This document shows positions 41,225-50,775 of a DNA stretch of 64,000 nt, piece by piece; positions within the stretch are counted from its first letter, which is position 1, and each line of letters begins with the position of its first letter. Origin of the DNA: CAMYMQ01 sp963730305. GTDB lineage: Bacteria > Pseudomonadota > Alphaproteobacteria > Bin65. The position numbers and the translations under genes are program-made. The stretch covers positions 513,253-577,252 of the forward strand of contig CAVSRB010000001.1 of the NCBI GenBank assembly GCA_963730305.1, written 5' to 3'. Under the pieces are notes generated by a model. That model worked only from the letters and a program-made list of their open reading frames with translations, ran no database searches and was not told the origin of the DNA.

Positions 41225-41683
41225 ATGTCGGATTACAAAAAGATTCTCGTCGTCAGCCGCATGACCCAGTATTGCCGCGAAGCCGTGGAGCAGGGCGTTT
41301 CGCTGGCGCGCAAGTACGGCAGCGAACTCTTCGTCATCCACGTGGTTCACAATCCCTTCGGCTACGAGGGCTGGAACCTGCCCATGGTCTCGCTGGAGAA
41401 GGATTACCAGCGGCTGCTGGCGGAGGCCAAGGAGGACCTCGACCAGCTGGTCAAGGAAGCCCGGGCCGAGGGGCTGTCGGTGACGGTGATGATCCGGGAA
41501 GGGGAGCCGACCAAGGAGGTGGTGGCGGCGGTCAAGGCCAATGACATCGATTTGATGATCATGCTCGCCCATGAGGAGGGGCGGATCGAGCACTTCCTCT
41601 TCGGCCGCAGCAACGACGACCTGGTACGGCGGATGCCCTGTTCGGTCCTGCTGGTCAAGAAGGAGCCGGAAGCGATCGACTGA
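41225..41683 (+). CDS. Universal stress protein (UspA family)
   Basis: This 152-residue single-domain Usp protein starts YKKILVVSRMTQYCREAVEQ and ends FGRSNDDLVRRMPCSVLLVK, the family's C-terminal strand. The ATP-binding form has G-2x-G-9x-G(S/T); here the loop is AHEEGRIEHFLFGRSND, which keeps only part of it, so nucleotide binding is uncertain. It has its own sigma-70 promoter and an AAGGGAG Shine-Dalgarno. It is convergent with uvrC (42 bases apart). Confidence 0.92.
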   Translation: MSDYKKILVVSRMTQYCREAVEQGVSLARKYGSELFVIHVVHNPFGYEGWNLPMVSLEKDYQRLLAEAKEDLDQLVKEARAEGLSVTVMIREGEPTKEVVAAVKANDIDLMIMLAHEEGRIEHFLFGRSNDDLVRRMPCSVLLVKKEPEAID

Positions 41684-41725
41684 ACCGGGGCCGCCGGCAA
41701 CGAAGATGGAATCGCGGGAGCGGGG

Positions 41726-43567
41726 TCAGGTACCCCGCTCCTTGGCGTTCAGGGCTTCGAAAATGGCCCGGGCCGTTCGCTCGGGCAGGCCGGGAACGGC
41801 GCACAACGCCTCCAGGGTGGCGGCACGGACCTTTTTCAGGCTGCCGAAATGCCGCAGCAACAGCCGCCGCCGCTCCGGCCCGACTCCGGGAATCTCCTCC
41901 AGGATCGAGGAGAGGGCGGTCTTGCCGCGCAGCTTGCGATGATGACTGATGGCAAAACGATGGGCCTCGTCGCGCAGCCGTTCAAGCAGAAACAGGGCCG
42001 GGGAGCCCTGGCGCAGCAGGACCGGGTTCTTGCGCCCCGGGAGGAAGAAGCGTTCCTCGCTGCGTTCGACGGCGGCGCCGCGCACGTTGGCCAAGACCCG
42101 GCTTTTGGCGATGCCGGCCAGGTCGATTTCGCCCTCCAGGCCGAGCCCGGCGAGCACCGCCGCCACCGCCGAGAGCTGCCCCTTGCCGCCGTCGACGAGA
42201 ATGAAATCGGGCAGGGCGCCTTCCGCCTGACCCCGGCGCAGGCGCCGCTCCAGGACCTCGGCCAGGGCGGCGAAATCGTTGCTGCCGGCGACGCTGCGCA
42301 CCCGGAAGTGGCGGTATTCGCCGGCGGCCGGCTCGCCGTCGACGACCACCGCCATGCTGCCGACCGTCAACTGCCCCTGGACGTTGGAGATATCGAAGCA
42401 CTCCATGCGCCGCGGCAAGCGCGTGAGATGCAGACGTTCCTGGATCTCGGCCAGCACCCGGTCCCGGGCTTCGCGGCGGCTGCCCCGCTCGCGGAAGGAT
42501 TCGGCGGCGTTTCGTTCCGCCAGTTCGACCAACTGGCGTTTCTCCCCCCGCTGCGGGGCGCTGACCGTCACCTTGCGCCCCTTGCGTTCGCTGAGCCATT
42601 CGGCCAGGGCCGGGGCATCCTCGGGGAGAAACGGCAGCAGCAGCTGCCCGGGGATCAGCACCTCCCGACCGTAGAACTCCTGGAGGAAGGACGAGAGCAG
42701 TTCCCCTTCGTCGAGGCGCCACTCTAGTCCGTACTGGCGCCGCCCGATCAGTTGCCCCTCGCGCACGAACAGGAGCACCATCTCCACCTCGCCCCCCTCC
42801 CGGTGCAGCCCTACCACGTCCTGGTCGCCGCCGCCGGGGGCGACCACCTTCTGTTTCTCCACCGTCTGGGCGATGGCCGCGAGCTGGTCGCGCAGCCGCG
42901 CCGCCTCTTCGAAGCGCAGTTCGGTTGCGGCCTGTTGCATCCGTGTGCGCAGCAGCCCGGTGACCTCCCGCTCGCGCCCGGAGAGGAGGTCGACGACACC
43001 GCGGACCAGCACCTCGTATTCGGCGACGGAAATGCGGCCGTGGCAGGGGGCACTGCACTGGCCGATCTGGTAGAAGAGGCAGGGCCGGCCGCGGCGGCGG
43101 CAGGTGGCGAGGGGGTAGTGGCGCAGCGGGAAGATCCGGTAGAGTTCTTTGAGGGTCTCCCGCACCGCCCCGGCAGAGGAATAGGGCCCGAAATAGAGGG
43201 CGCCGTCCTTGCGGACCTTACGCACCACCTGCAGGGTCGGAAACTCTTCGTGGGGATCGAGGCGCAGCGAGACGTAGGTCTTGTCGTCACGGAGGTTGAT
43301 ATTGTAGCGAGGGCGATGCTGCTTGATCAGGGTGTTTTCAAGGATCAGGGCTTCCTTCTCGGTGTCGGTGACGATGGTCTCGATCCGGGCCAGGCGCCCA
43401 AGCAGGAACCGGACCTGGGCCCGTTCGTCCCGGCCGGAAACGTAGTTGCGCAGCCGCGCCCGCAGATTTTTGGCCTTGCCGACGTAGATCACCGTCCCGG
43501 CGGCGTCGTACATCAGGTAGACGCCGCAGAGGGTCGGGTAGCGACTGACATCGAAGGCATCGTTCAT
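41726..43567 (-). CDS. uvrC: UvrABC excinuclease subunit C
   Basis: This 613-residue nucleotide excision repair nuclease makes both incisions around a lesion. The GIY-YIG N-terminal nuclease reads TLCGVYLMYDAAGTVIYVGK, the Cys-rich and UVR regions follow (ELRFEEAARLRDQLAAIAQT). The C-terminal RNase H-like nuclease shows MECFDISNVQGQLTVGSMAV and DFILVDGGKGQLSAV, and the tandem HhH ends the protein (LEEIPGVGPERRRLLLRHFG). Start ATG 43567 is chosen because upstream in-frame codons run through a predicted small-RNA terminator. The gene is intact. Confidence 0.97.
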   Translation of the reverse strand: MNDAFDVSRYPTLCGVYLMYDAAGTVIYVGKAKNLRARLRNYVSGRDERAQVRFLLGRLARIETIVTDTEKEALILENTLIKQHRPRYNINLRDDKTYVSLRLDPHEEFPTLQVVRKVRKDGALYFGPYSSAGAVRETLKELYRIFPLRHYPLATCRRRGRPCLFYQIGQCSAPCHGRISVAEYEVLVRGVVDLLSGREREVTGLLRTRMQQAATELRFEEAARLRDQLAAIAQTVEKQKVVAPGGGDQDVVGLHREGGEVEMVLLFVREGQLIGRRQYGLEWRLDEGELLSSFLQEFYGREVLIPGQLLLPFLPEDAPALAEWLSERKGRKVTVSAPQRGEKRQLVELAERNAAESFRERGSRREARDRVLAEIQERLHLTRLPRRMECFDISNVQGQLTVGSMAVVVDGEPAAGEYRHFRVRSVAGSNDFAALAEVLERRLRRGQAEGALPDFILVDGGKGQLSAVAAVLAGLGLEGEIDLAGIAKSRVLANVRGAAVERSEERFFLPGRKNPVLLRQGSPALFLLERLRDEAHRFAISHHRKLRGKTALSSILEEIPGVGPERRRLLLRHFGSLKKVRAATLEALCAVPGLPERTARAIFEALNAKERGT

Positions 43568-43611
43568 CGCTCGATTCGCTCCAGAGCCTTTACTTCCGCC
43601 CCTGAACCCAA

Positions 43612-43766
43612 GCAAAAAGCCAGGGGCTCTCCCTGGCTCGACCAAACCCGCTGGCGGCTACCGGTCAACGGGTCGCCAGACCGTTTCGACTGGCCTGCGA
43701 CCCTGGCGGCAGGAGGAAACGGAGGCAGGCTCCAAGGACTCGAAAAAACCACCGCAAGCGCTCCAG
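43612..43766 (-). ncRNA. Candidate small RNA between its own promoter and terminator (6S-like fold possible)
   Basis: A good sigma-70 promoter and an intrinsic terminator delimit a transcript of about 155 bases on the minus strand, ahead of uvrC. The interior can fold as one long interrupted hairpin: CCCTGG near the 5' end can pair with CCAGGG near the 3' end, GGTGG with CCGCC inside that, and a terminal stem-loop is formed by GGGTC/GACCC plus GCCAG/CTGGC. The 3' CCAGGG is shared with the terminator stem. No convincing coding frame was found. A 6S RNA would have this size and shape, but I cannot confirm the conserved bubble. Confidence 0.45.
43614..43638 (-). terminator. Intrinsic terminator of the candidate small RNA
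   Basis: Eight-base arms AGCCAGGG / CCCTGGCT (43618-43625, 43631-43638) enclose a 5-base loop and are followed on the minus strand by TTTTT. It lies about 45 bases before the uvrC start. Confidence 0.75.
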
Positions 43767-43771
43767 GGCCG

Positions 43772-43800
43772 AGGATAGCAGTGCGCCCAAAGCCTGTCAA
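43772..43800 (-). promoter_or_regulatory. Sigma-70 promoter of the candidate small RNA
   Basis: On the minus strand TTGACA (43800-43795) and TATCCT (43777-43772) are 17 bases apart; transcription would begin near 43,766. Confidence 0.65.
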
Positions 43801-43816
43801 CCGACCCTCCCGGGCC

Positions 43817-43844
43817 TTGTCCCCGCCCTCGCCTGCGTTATACT
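43817..43844 (+). promoter_or_regulatory. Sigma-70 promoter of the periplasmic protein gene
   Basis: TTGTCC (43817-43822) and TATACT (43839-43844) are 16 bases apart and lie about 60 bases before the start at 43905. It is divergent from the small-RNA promoter. Confidence 0.5.
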
Positions 43845-43904
43845 TGGCACCAGTGCGGACCGGACGATGCCGGCTGCGTTCTCCCCTCGGCCAAGGAGGT
43901 TGCC

Positions 43905-44771
43905 GTGTTCCGTATTTTATTTTTCGCTCTGCTTATGAGCCTGCCCTTCACCGCCCAGGCCGCCTTCGACCCGGCCCTGCTGGAACAGATCGGGAACCAC
44001 TACCGGACGTTCCAGAAGGGACTCGAGACCTATGCCGTGACAGTTAACACCGACAAGGTCGGCGAAATGATCACCCGGATGACGGCCGACCTGCCCAGCG
44101 ACGTCCCCCGGCCGGAAACACCGCTTTTGACCAAGTACTGGTCGCGGGCCGTCGGCGCCAGCGTGGTGGTAGCCAGCGGTCACAACCTGTTGCCGACCAT
44201 GCGTGAAATGGTCGACCGCTTTTCCCGGGAGTATGCCGTCGACCTCCCCCTGAACCTGCTTCCTGCCGACCAGGCCGGGCAACGGGCGGCCCTGTTTCGC
44301 CAGGGGGCCTTGACCGTCACCGAAACCCATCTCGACCACAGCCGCCGCCTCGACGTGGCCCTGCACTTCGCCGCCCCCGTCGACCTGAACGGGGCCTTCT
44401 TCGGCCGCTCCCTGCCGGTGCCGCAGCACAACGTCAAGGATCTCAACTTCGACCTCGATCCCGACCGGGGCGTGCTCTATCAGGTCGACTTCGTCACCGC
44501 CGACAACCAGCGCATCACCCTCGAAATCCGCAATCAGACCCATGGCGACCGGGAGTTGCCCACCGAGCTGCGGGTGACCTCCCCCGACGGCCGCATCGAC
44601 GATCGGTTGCAGACCGTCATGGGCGAGGCGCAGGGCTACTGGCTGCCGCTGCGCCAAATCCGGAGCACCAACCGCCCGGGGCGCAAGGAGACGGTCACCG
44701 TCACCTTCACCGACTACCGCCTCAACCTGCCCCTCCCGCCCGAGGTGCTGCGCCTGCTCGGCCCCGGGTGA
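43905..44771 (+). CDS. Conserved periplasmic protein of unknown function
   Basis: The 288-residue protein has a clear signal peptide (MFRILFFALLMSLPFTAQAA, cleavage after AQA). The mature part is a mix of a helical start and beta-rich sequence (ALTVTETHLDHSRRLDVALH ... GVLYQVDFVTADNQRITLEI), which loosely recalls LolA/outer-membrane lipoprotein-sorting folds. No catalytic motif or cysteine cluster is visible. It has its own promoter and stands before a cNMP-binding protein. I do not recognise a family. Confidence 0.6.
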   Translation: MFRILFFALLMSLPFTAQAAFDPALLEQIGNHYRTFQKGLETYAVTVNTDKVGEMITRMTADLPSDVPRPETPLLTKYWSRAVGASVVVASGHNLLPTMREMVDRFSREYAVDLPLNLLPADQAGQRAALFRQGALTVTETHLDHSRRLDVALHFAAPVDLNGAFFGRSLPVPQHNVKDLNFDLDPDRGVLYQVDFVTADNQRITLEIRNQTHGDRELPTELRVTSPDGRIDDRLQTVMGEAQGYWLPLRQIRSTNRPGRKETVTVTFTDYRLNLPLPPEVLRLLGPG

Positions 44772-44796
44772 ACCACCGCCGGCGCTGCGATTTCTC

Positions 44797-44825
44797 TGGC
44801 CAGCTCTCCGCGGAATGATTATAAT
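44797..44825 (+). promoter_or_regulatory. Possible promoter of the cNMP-binding / AI-2E-family operon
   Basis: A TATAAT at 44820-44825 lies 33 bases before the TTG start at 44858, with a weak TGGCCA at 44797-44802 (17-base spacer). The -10 is good, the -35 poor. Confidence 0.4.
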
Positions 44826-44857
44826 TCCGTTCTATTGATTCCCCTGGAGGGTCGGCG

Positions 44858-45406
44858 TTGAATCCGCTCTGGAGCAACATCTTTCGCAAAAATCCGGCCG
44901 AGGAATCCCTCGGCGGTTTTCTCGGCACGGTCCCGGTTTTCGCCGGGCTGGTGGGCCGGGACCTGACTTTTCTGGAAAACCTGGTCCACCTGCGCCATTA
45001 CCAGCCCCAGGAGGGCGTCTTCGCCGCCGGCGACCCGGGATCGGGCATGTACGTGATCCGTTCCGGCCGGGTCCAGATCTTCCTGCCCCACACGGACGGC
45101 CGGGAGGAAGAGCTGGCCCAGCTCGGCCCCGGCGACTTCTTCGGCGAGACGACTTTGACCGCCCCGGCGATGCGCAGCGCCTCGGTCCGGGCGCTGGAGC
45201 ACACCGATCTGGTCGGCCTGTTCCGGGCCGATCTGATGGAATTGGCCAGCAAGCATCCGGCCATCGCCAACCGGCTCCTGTTCGGCCTGACCCGGGTGGT
45301 CAGCGAGCGGCTCCAGGCCGCCGGACAGGAGATTTCCCGACTGCGGGCCCAGACTGCCAACCTGGATACCGAGCACAGCACCTCTTTGGCCGACGCCGAA
45401 TCATGA
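44858..45406 (+). CDS. Cyclic nucleotide-binding domain protein without DNA-binding domain
   Basis: The 182-residue protein carries one Crp-type cNMP-binding beta-barrel at about residues 30-140 (GVFAAGDPGSGMYVIRSGRV ... LGPGDFFGETTLTAPAMRSA). The phosphate-binding cassette reads FFGETTLTAPAMRSAS: the Gly-Glu is kept and the Arg is one position from the usual place. No helix-turn-helix follows, only a helical tail. The start is TTG 44858, supported by GGAGG 7 bases upstream. Its last bases overlap the ATG of the AI-2E-family gene (ATGA), so it may regulate or accompany that permease. Confidence 0.85.
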   Translation: MNPLWSNIFRKNPAEESLGGFLGTVPVFAGLVGRDLTFLENLVHLRHYQPQEGVFAAGDPGSGMYVIRSGRVQIFLPHTDGREEELAQLGPGDFFGETTLTAPAMRSASVRALEHTDLVGLFRADLMELASKHPAIANRLLFGLTRVVSERLQAAGQEISRLRAQTANLDTEHSTSLADAES

Positions 45407-46542
45407 AGCCCTCCGACCTGTTCCAGCGCCAGCGTCAGGGCCGGATCCCCTACCTCCTCTTCTACCTGAGCATGACCGCGGCGATCGCCAGCGGCCTCGC
45501 CATCTACTTTTCCGCCTCCACCGTTCTGGCCCTGCTCCGCAGCGCCACCGTAGGGCTCTTCCTGCCGCTGCTGCTGGCCCTGGTGCTGAGTTTCCTGCTG
45601 CAGCCGGCGGTCGAGTTCATCGAGCGCGAGGAGATCAGCCGCTCCACGGCCATCCTGATCGTCTACCTGCTGCTGGCCCTGGCCGGCTTTCTGCTGATGA
45701 GTTTCTTCATCCCCCAGTGGCAGCAGACCTGGGGCTCGCTGCAGGACGACCTGCCCCGCTACATGGCCCGGCTGGTCACCTTCCTCAATGAGCTGCAGGC
45801 GAACCTCCTCGACCAGCTGCCCCTGATCGAGCATTACGACCTGGCCGGCCAGGCGCGCCACAGCGTCGAACAGTTCGTCGCCCAACTGCTGGTCCAGTCG
45901 CCGCGCCAGGTGCTGCGGCTCGGCAGCCTGATGCTGCTGGTACCGCTGTTCACCTTCTTTTTCCTGCGCGACAGCCGCAAGATCATGCGGGCCTTCATCG
46001 GCCTCGCCCCCAACCGCTATTTCGAGATGGCCCATGATCTCAGCGCCCTGGTCACGCGCCAGCTCTCCCATTTCATCCGCGGCCGCCTGCTCGAAGCGGC
46101 GATCATCGGTTTGGTGGTGACCCTCGGCCTCTCCCTCACCGATATCCGCTACGCCCTTTTCCTCGGCGTCTTTGCCGGGGTGACCAACCTGGTCCCCTAC
46201 ATCGGCCCGCTGATCGGCATGGTTCCGGGCCTGCTGATCGCCCTCGTCGACCTGGGCATGGGCGCCCAGTTCTGGTGGATACTCATCGTCTACTTTGTCA
46301 TCGCCCAGGTGATCGTCGACAACTTCCTGCTGATCCCGATCCTGATTTCCCGGGTCTCCAACCTTCACCCCCTCTGGGTCATCATCGCCATCGTCACCGG
46401 CGGCAAACTGTACGGGGTGCTGGGGATGATCATCGGGGTGCCGATTGCCAGCATCATCAAGATCGCCATCATCGAGATCCGCCAGTACCGCCGGGCCTTT
46501 GCCCTGCCCGATGCGGTGGCCGAGGGGGAACGTCATCCCTGA
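45403..46542 (+). CDS. AI-2E family (UPF0118) transporter
   Basis: The 379-residue protein has about eight membrane helices in the AI-2E/PerM pattern: two near the N-terminus (GLFLPLLLALVLSFLLQPAV), an amphipathic middle, and a C-terminal block with FLGVFAGVTNLVPYIGPLIG and QVIVDNFLLIPILISRVSNL, both family signatures. Members export autoinducer-2 or act as Na+/H+ antiporters, so the substrate is not settled. It is coupled to the cNMP-binding gene by a 4-base overlap. Intact. Confidence 0.92.
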   Translation: MKPSDLFQRQRQGRIPYLLFYLSMTAAIASGLAIYFSASTVLALLRSATVGLFLPLLLALVLSFLLQPAVEFIEREEISRSTAILIVYLLLALAGFLLMSFFIPQWQQTWGSLQDDLPRYMARLVTFLNELQANLLDQLPLIEHYDLAGQARHSVEQFVAQLLVQSPRQVLRLGSLMLLVPLFTFFFLRDSRKIMRAFIGLAPNRYFEMAHDLSALVTRQLSHFIRGRLLEAAIIGLVVTLGLSLTDIRYALFLGVFAGVTNLVPYIGPLIGMVPGLLIALVDLGMGAQFWWILIVYFVIAQVIVDNFLLIPILISRVSNLHPLWVIIAIVTGGKLYGVLGMIIGVPIASIIKIAIIEIRQYRRAFALPDAVAEGERHP

Positions 46543-46625
46543 CCGGCTGCGCCCGGCCCCGACTTGACAGTCGTCCTTCGGTTACCGCATAATTCCTTAA
46601 TTTTCCCCAAGATTCTTATCAGGTC

Positions 46626-48602
46626 ATGAGCCGACACCCGTTCAAGTTCGTCAACAACCTGAAGCTACGCTGGAAGCTGCTGGTCGTGGTCCTGCCGCTG
46701 GTGGTCATTCCGATCATCATCGTCGGCAGCGTGGTCGGGTACATCTCGGCGCACCAGGCCTACCGCGGCATCACCCAGACCAGCAAGGACGATCTCGACC
46801 ACATGGCGGTCTTCACCCTCGACCTGCTCAATTCCCACTACCAGCAGTTCCAGGTCTACAAGCAGGACAAGCAGGAAGACTTCAAGAAGGATCTCGCCAC
46901 CCTGGCAGACATCGCCTACAGCCTGGTGGAGGCCGAGGAGCGCCAGGTACCGCAACGGCAGCATCACCCGCAAGGCGGCGGAACAGGAGGCGAAGAAGGC
47001 CCTCAAGCGAGGTCAGCGTCGGCGAAACCGGCTACATCTACGCCTTGACCAGCAAGGGGGTGCTGAAGGTCCACATCGCCCGCGAGGGGGAGAACATCTA
47101 CGACCAGCAGGACGAGAACGGCCGTTACTTCATCCGCGAGATGATCCACGAAGCGATGCGCGCGCCGTCCGACCGGGTGCTGTTCATCACCTACCCCTGG
47201 CGCAACGCCAAGCTCGGCGACAAGGTGCCGCGCATGAAGATCGCCGCCTACCGCTACTTCAAGCCCTGGGACTGGGTCATCGCCGCCGGCGGCTACCTCA
47301 GCGAGACCTATGACGATACGGCCTTCGAACGCCGCTCCTTCGAGGAGCTGAAGGCCAAGATCAAGAGCAAGAAGGTCGGCAGGACCGGCTACATCTACTG
47401 CATGGACAGCAAGGGGACCTTCACCATTCACCCCGACGAGGAAGGGAAGAACTTCTTCGACGCCAAGGACAGACCGGCCACGCCCTTCATCGCCGAGATG
47501 TGTCGAGAAAAAGCAGGGCTGGATCCGCTACCCCTGGCAGAACCCCGGCGACCCCAAGCCGCGCATGAAGATCGTGCGCTACGTCTACTTCGAACCCTGG
47601 GACTGGATCGTCGCCGTCGGTTCCTACGAGGACGAGTTCTACCAGGAGGCCAACGCTGATCAAGGGGCGGACCCTGGCGAGCATGCTGGTGCTGATCATC
47701 GCCGCCAGCCTGGTGGCCATCATCCTGGTTTCCTTGCCTCCAAGATCCTGACCGACCCGATCCACCACATGATCGAAGTCATCCGCCGGGTCAAGCAGGG
47801 GCGGCTCGATCAGCAGGTGGAGATCGAGAGCAACGACGAACTGGGGGAACTGGCGGCGACCTTCAACCGCATGACCGAGATCATCCGCCGCAACCAGGAG
47901 ATGGAGGCGACCCTGGCCCAGCAGGGGAAGATGGCCTCGCTCGGGGTTCTCTCCTCGGGGGTGGCCCACGAGATCAACAACCCCCTCGGGGTGATCCTTG
48001 GTTACGCCGGGTACCTGGAAGGGAAGAATCGAAGAGGATGACCCGCACTTACCGGTACATCCATGAAATCAAGCGCGAGAGCAAGCGCTGCAAGAAGATC
48101 GTCCAGGACCTGCTCAGCTATGCCCGGACCCCGAAGCCGGATCTCGAAGAGACCGACCTCAACGAACTGCTCGAGCCAGATCAGTCGATTTTGCCGCCAA
48201 TCACACCGACCTGCACCATGTCACCATCGCCCGGGAGTTTGCCCCCGACCTGCCGCCGGATCCTGGTCGACGGCGACCAGCTGCGCCAGGTGGCGATCAA
48301 CCTGATTCTCAATGCCGGCGCGGCGATGCACCGAGGGCGGTACCCTGACCGTCCGCACCGTCCGCGACGAGAACGAGCGGTGATCATCTGACTTTCGCCG
48401 ACAACGGTGCCGGCATTCCGGAGGAAAACCTGGAGAAGATCTTCGAACCCTTTTTCACCACCAAGGCCCGCGGCACCGGCCTGGGCCTGGCGATCACCCG
48501 GCAGATCGTCGAACTGCACCAGGGCCAGATCGCCATGGAAAGCACCGTCGGCGATCGGCACCACGATCACTCGTCCTGCCCGTCGATCGCGACGATTACT
48601 GA
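46626..48602 (+). CDS. Cache-HAMP sensor histidine kinase (multiple frameshifts)
   Basis: The N-terminal helix (LVVVLPLVVIPIIIVGSVVG) starts at ATG 46626. A double Cache-type sensor follows: two similar blocks, GETGYIYALTSKGVLKVHI ... RMKIAAYRYFKPWDWVIAAG and GRTGYIYCMDSKGTFTIHPD ... RMKIVRYVYFEPWDWIVAVG. Then come a second helix, HAMP (TDPIHHMIEVIRRVKQGRLD), HisKA with GVAHEINNPLGVILGYA (NtrB-type phospho-acceptor) and HATPase_c ending TTKARGTGLGLAITRQIVE. At least five indels (about 46,950, 47,505, 47,660, 47,735, 48,025 and more in 48,180-48,560) are needed. The corrected length is about 655 residues. The regulator follows 21 bases later. Confidence 0.82.
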
Positions 48603-48623
48603 CGCGGCGCCAGCAGCGACAGG

Positions 48624-50011
<1,388 letters not shown>

Positions 50012-50016
50012 ACTTA

Positions 50017-50032
50017 TTCGCATTTCTGCAAA
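50017..50032. promoter_or_regulatory. Dyad 1, candidate activator site
   Basis: TTCGCATTTCTGCAAA, an imperfect dyad of the TTYGCAnnnCTGCAAA type, six bases after the regulator's stop codon. It is exactly 30 bases (about three helical turns) from dyad 2. Confidence 0.55.
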
Positions 50033-50046
50033 TTTCAAAATATTGT

Positions 50047-50062
50047 TTTGCAGCTCTGCAAA
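50047..50062. promoter_or_regulatory. Dyad 2, candidate activator site
   Basis: TTTGCAGCTCTGCAAA is a perfect inverted repeat (TTTGCAG / CTGCAAA around CT). It lies about 255 bases upstream of the -24/-12 promoter, a normal distance for a sigma-54 enhancer. Confidence 0.6.
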
Positions 50063-50184
50063 GCACCCCTTATCCACCCCAAAATAACAACACAACAAAT
50101 TGTTTTTATTGCCAAACAAGTTCTGACACGGCTTTTTCCTTCCGACCACATCAAGCCCTCTGACCGCAACCAAGATCACCCCAT

Positions 50185-50200
50185 TTCGCATTCCTGCAAA
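50185..50200. promoter_or_regulatory. Dyad 3, candidate activator site
   Basis: TTCGCATTCCTGCAAA differs from dyad 1 by one base and lies about 100 bases upstream of the -24/-12 promoter. Confidence 0.55.
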
Positions 50201-50219
50201 ATTTTTTACCCGCCAAGCC

Positions 50220-50233
50220 GACTGTATACAGTC
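50220..50233. promoter_or_regulatory. GTATAC palindrome, possible operator for a second regulator
   Basis: GACTGTATACAGTC is a perfect 14-base palindrome. Its GTATAC core recurs at 50303-50308 (inside the -24/-12 element) and at 50323-50328 (near the transcription start), so the set could be operators of a second factor, for example a GntR-family protein. Confidence 0.45.
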
Positions 50234-50300
50234 TCACAGCCGCAGGATAACATGCCGTTTTAAAAGGATTTTTCAGGAAAATCGGCCGCGCCGCAAACAT

Positions 50301-50316
50301 TGGTATACAGGTTGCT
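50301..50316 (+). promoter_or_regulatory. Sigma-54 (-24/-12) promoter
   Basis: TGGTATACAGGTTGCT has GG and GC exactly 10 bases apart and the TTGCT -12 form of the sigma-54 consensus. It lies 111 bases before the Cys-rich small protein gene and downstream of an NtrC-type activator gene. Confidence 0.7.
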
Positions 50317-50427
50317 CTAAACGTATACCGTTACTCCTTGGGTCCGAAAAGAGGCCGCAGCCGTTGAGGGACGGCCCGGCCTCACCCAACCCGCACCAGG
50401 CCGCCAACATCTTCGGATGGAGTCCTT

Positions 50428-50676
50428 ATGAAAAAAGGGGTCGTCTGTCCCTTTTACGGAAAAAGCGATGACCTGTGCGATGTCGGCTGCAGCTACATCA
50501 GTCCGCACGACGTTAATACGATCATCAAGTACTGTTCATCGCACCATGACGACTGCATGAAATATCAGGAACTGGCCGAACGTTACCCGGTCCTGCTCCA
50601 GGCGGCGCAGGGAAGATCGGGGCCGGCAGAAGCCTCGCCCGAGGGGAACGCCTCCCGGCCCACAGGCCCCCCGGAA
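50428..50676 (+). CDS. Cys-rich small protein (3' end uncertain)
   Basis: ATG 50428 starts MKKGVVCPFYGKSDDLCDVG and continues CSYISPHDVNTIIKYCSSHH, DDCMKYQELAERYP: five cysteines in the first 50 residues in a spacing suited to metal or cluster binding. After about 60 residues the sequence becomes low-complexity and stays open into the next gene's frame up to 51390. The downstream gene has its own AAGGAGG and ATG at 50776, so I treat the fused frame as an artefact or readthrough. A one-base change would place a stop near 50,676. The gene lies first under the sigma-54 promoter. The family has no function I can name. Confidence 0.6.
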
Positions 50677-50775
50677 GTGAAGCCGTTCCGTATCAAATGG
50701 CCCTTGCCTTACCTACTGCATCACGTATCCGCCTTTCACAGGCAAACATTCAACCCGCACAAGGAGGTCACCACC

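Noticed and set aside
43640..43770. tRNA gene in the uvrC upstream transcript
   Set aside because: No T-loop (GGTTCRA), no acceptor stem and no CCA; the fold is one long hairpin.
43564..43800. 78-codon minus-strand frame upstream of uvrC
   Set aside because: It begins at the -35 box and crosses the terminator of the candidate small RNA; the composition is not protein-like.
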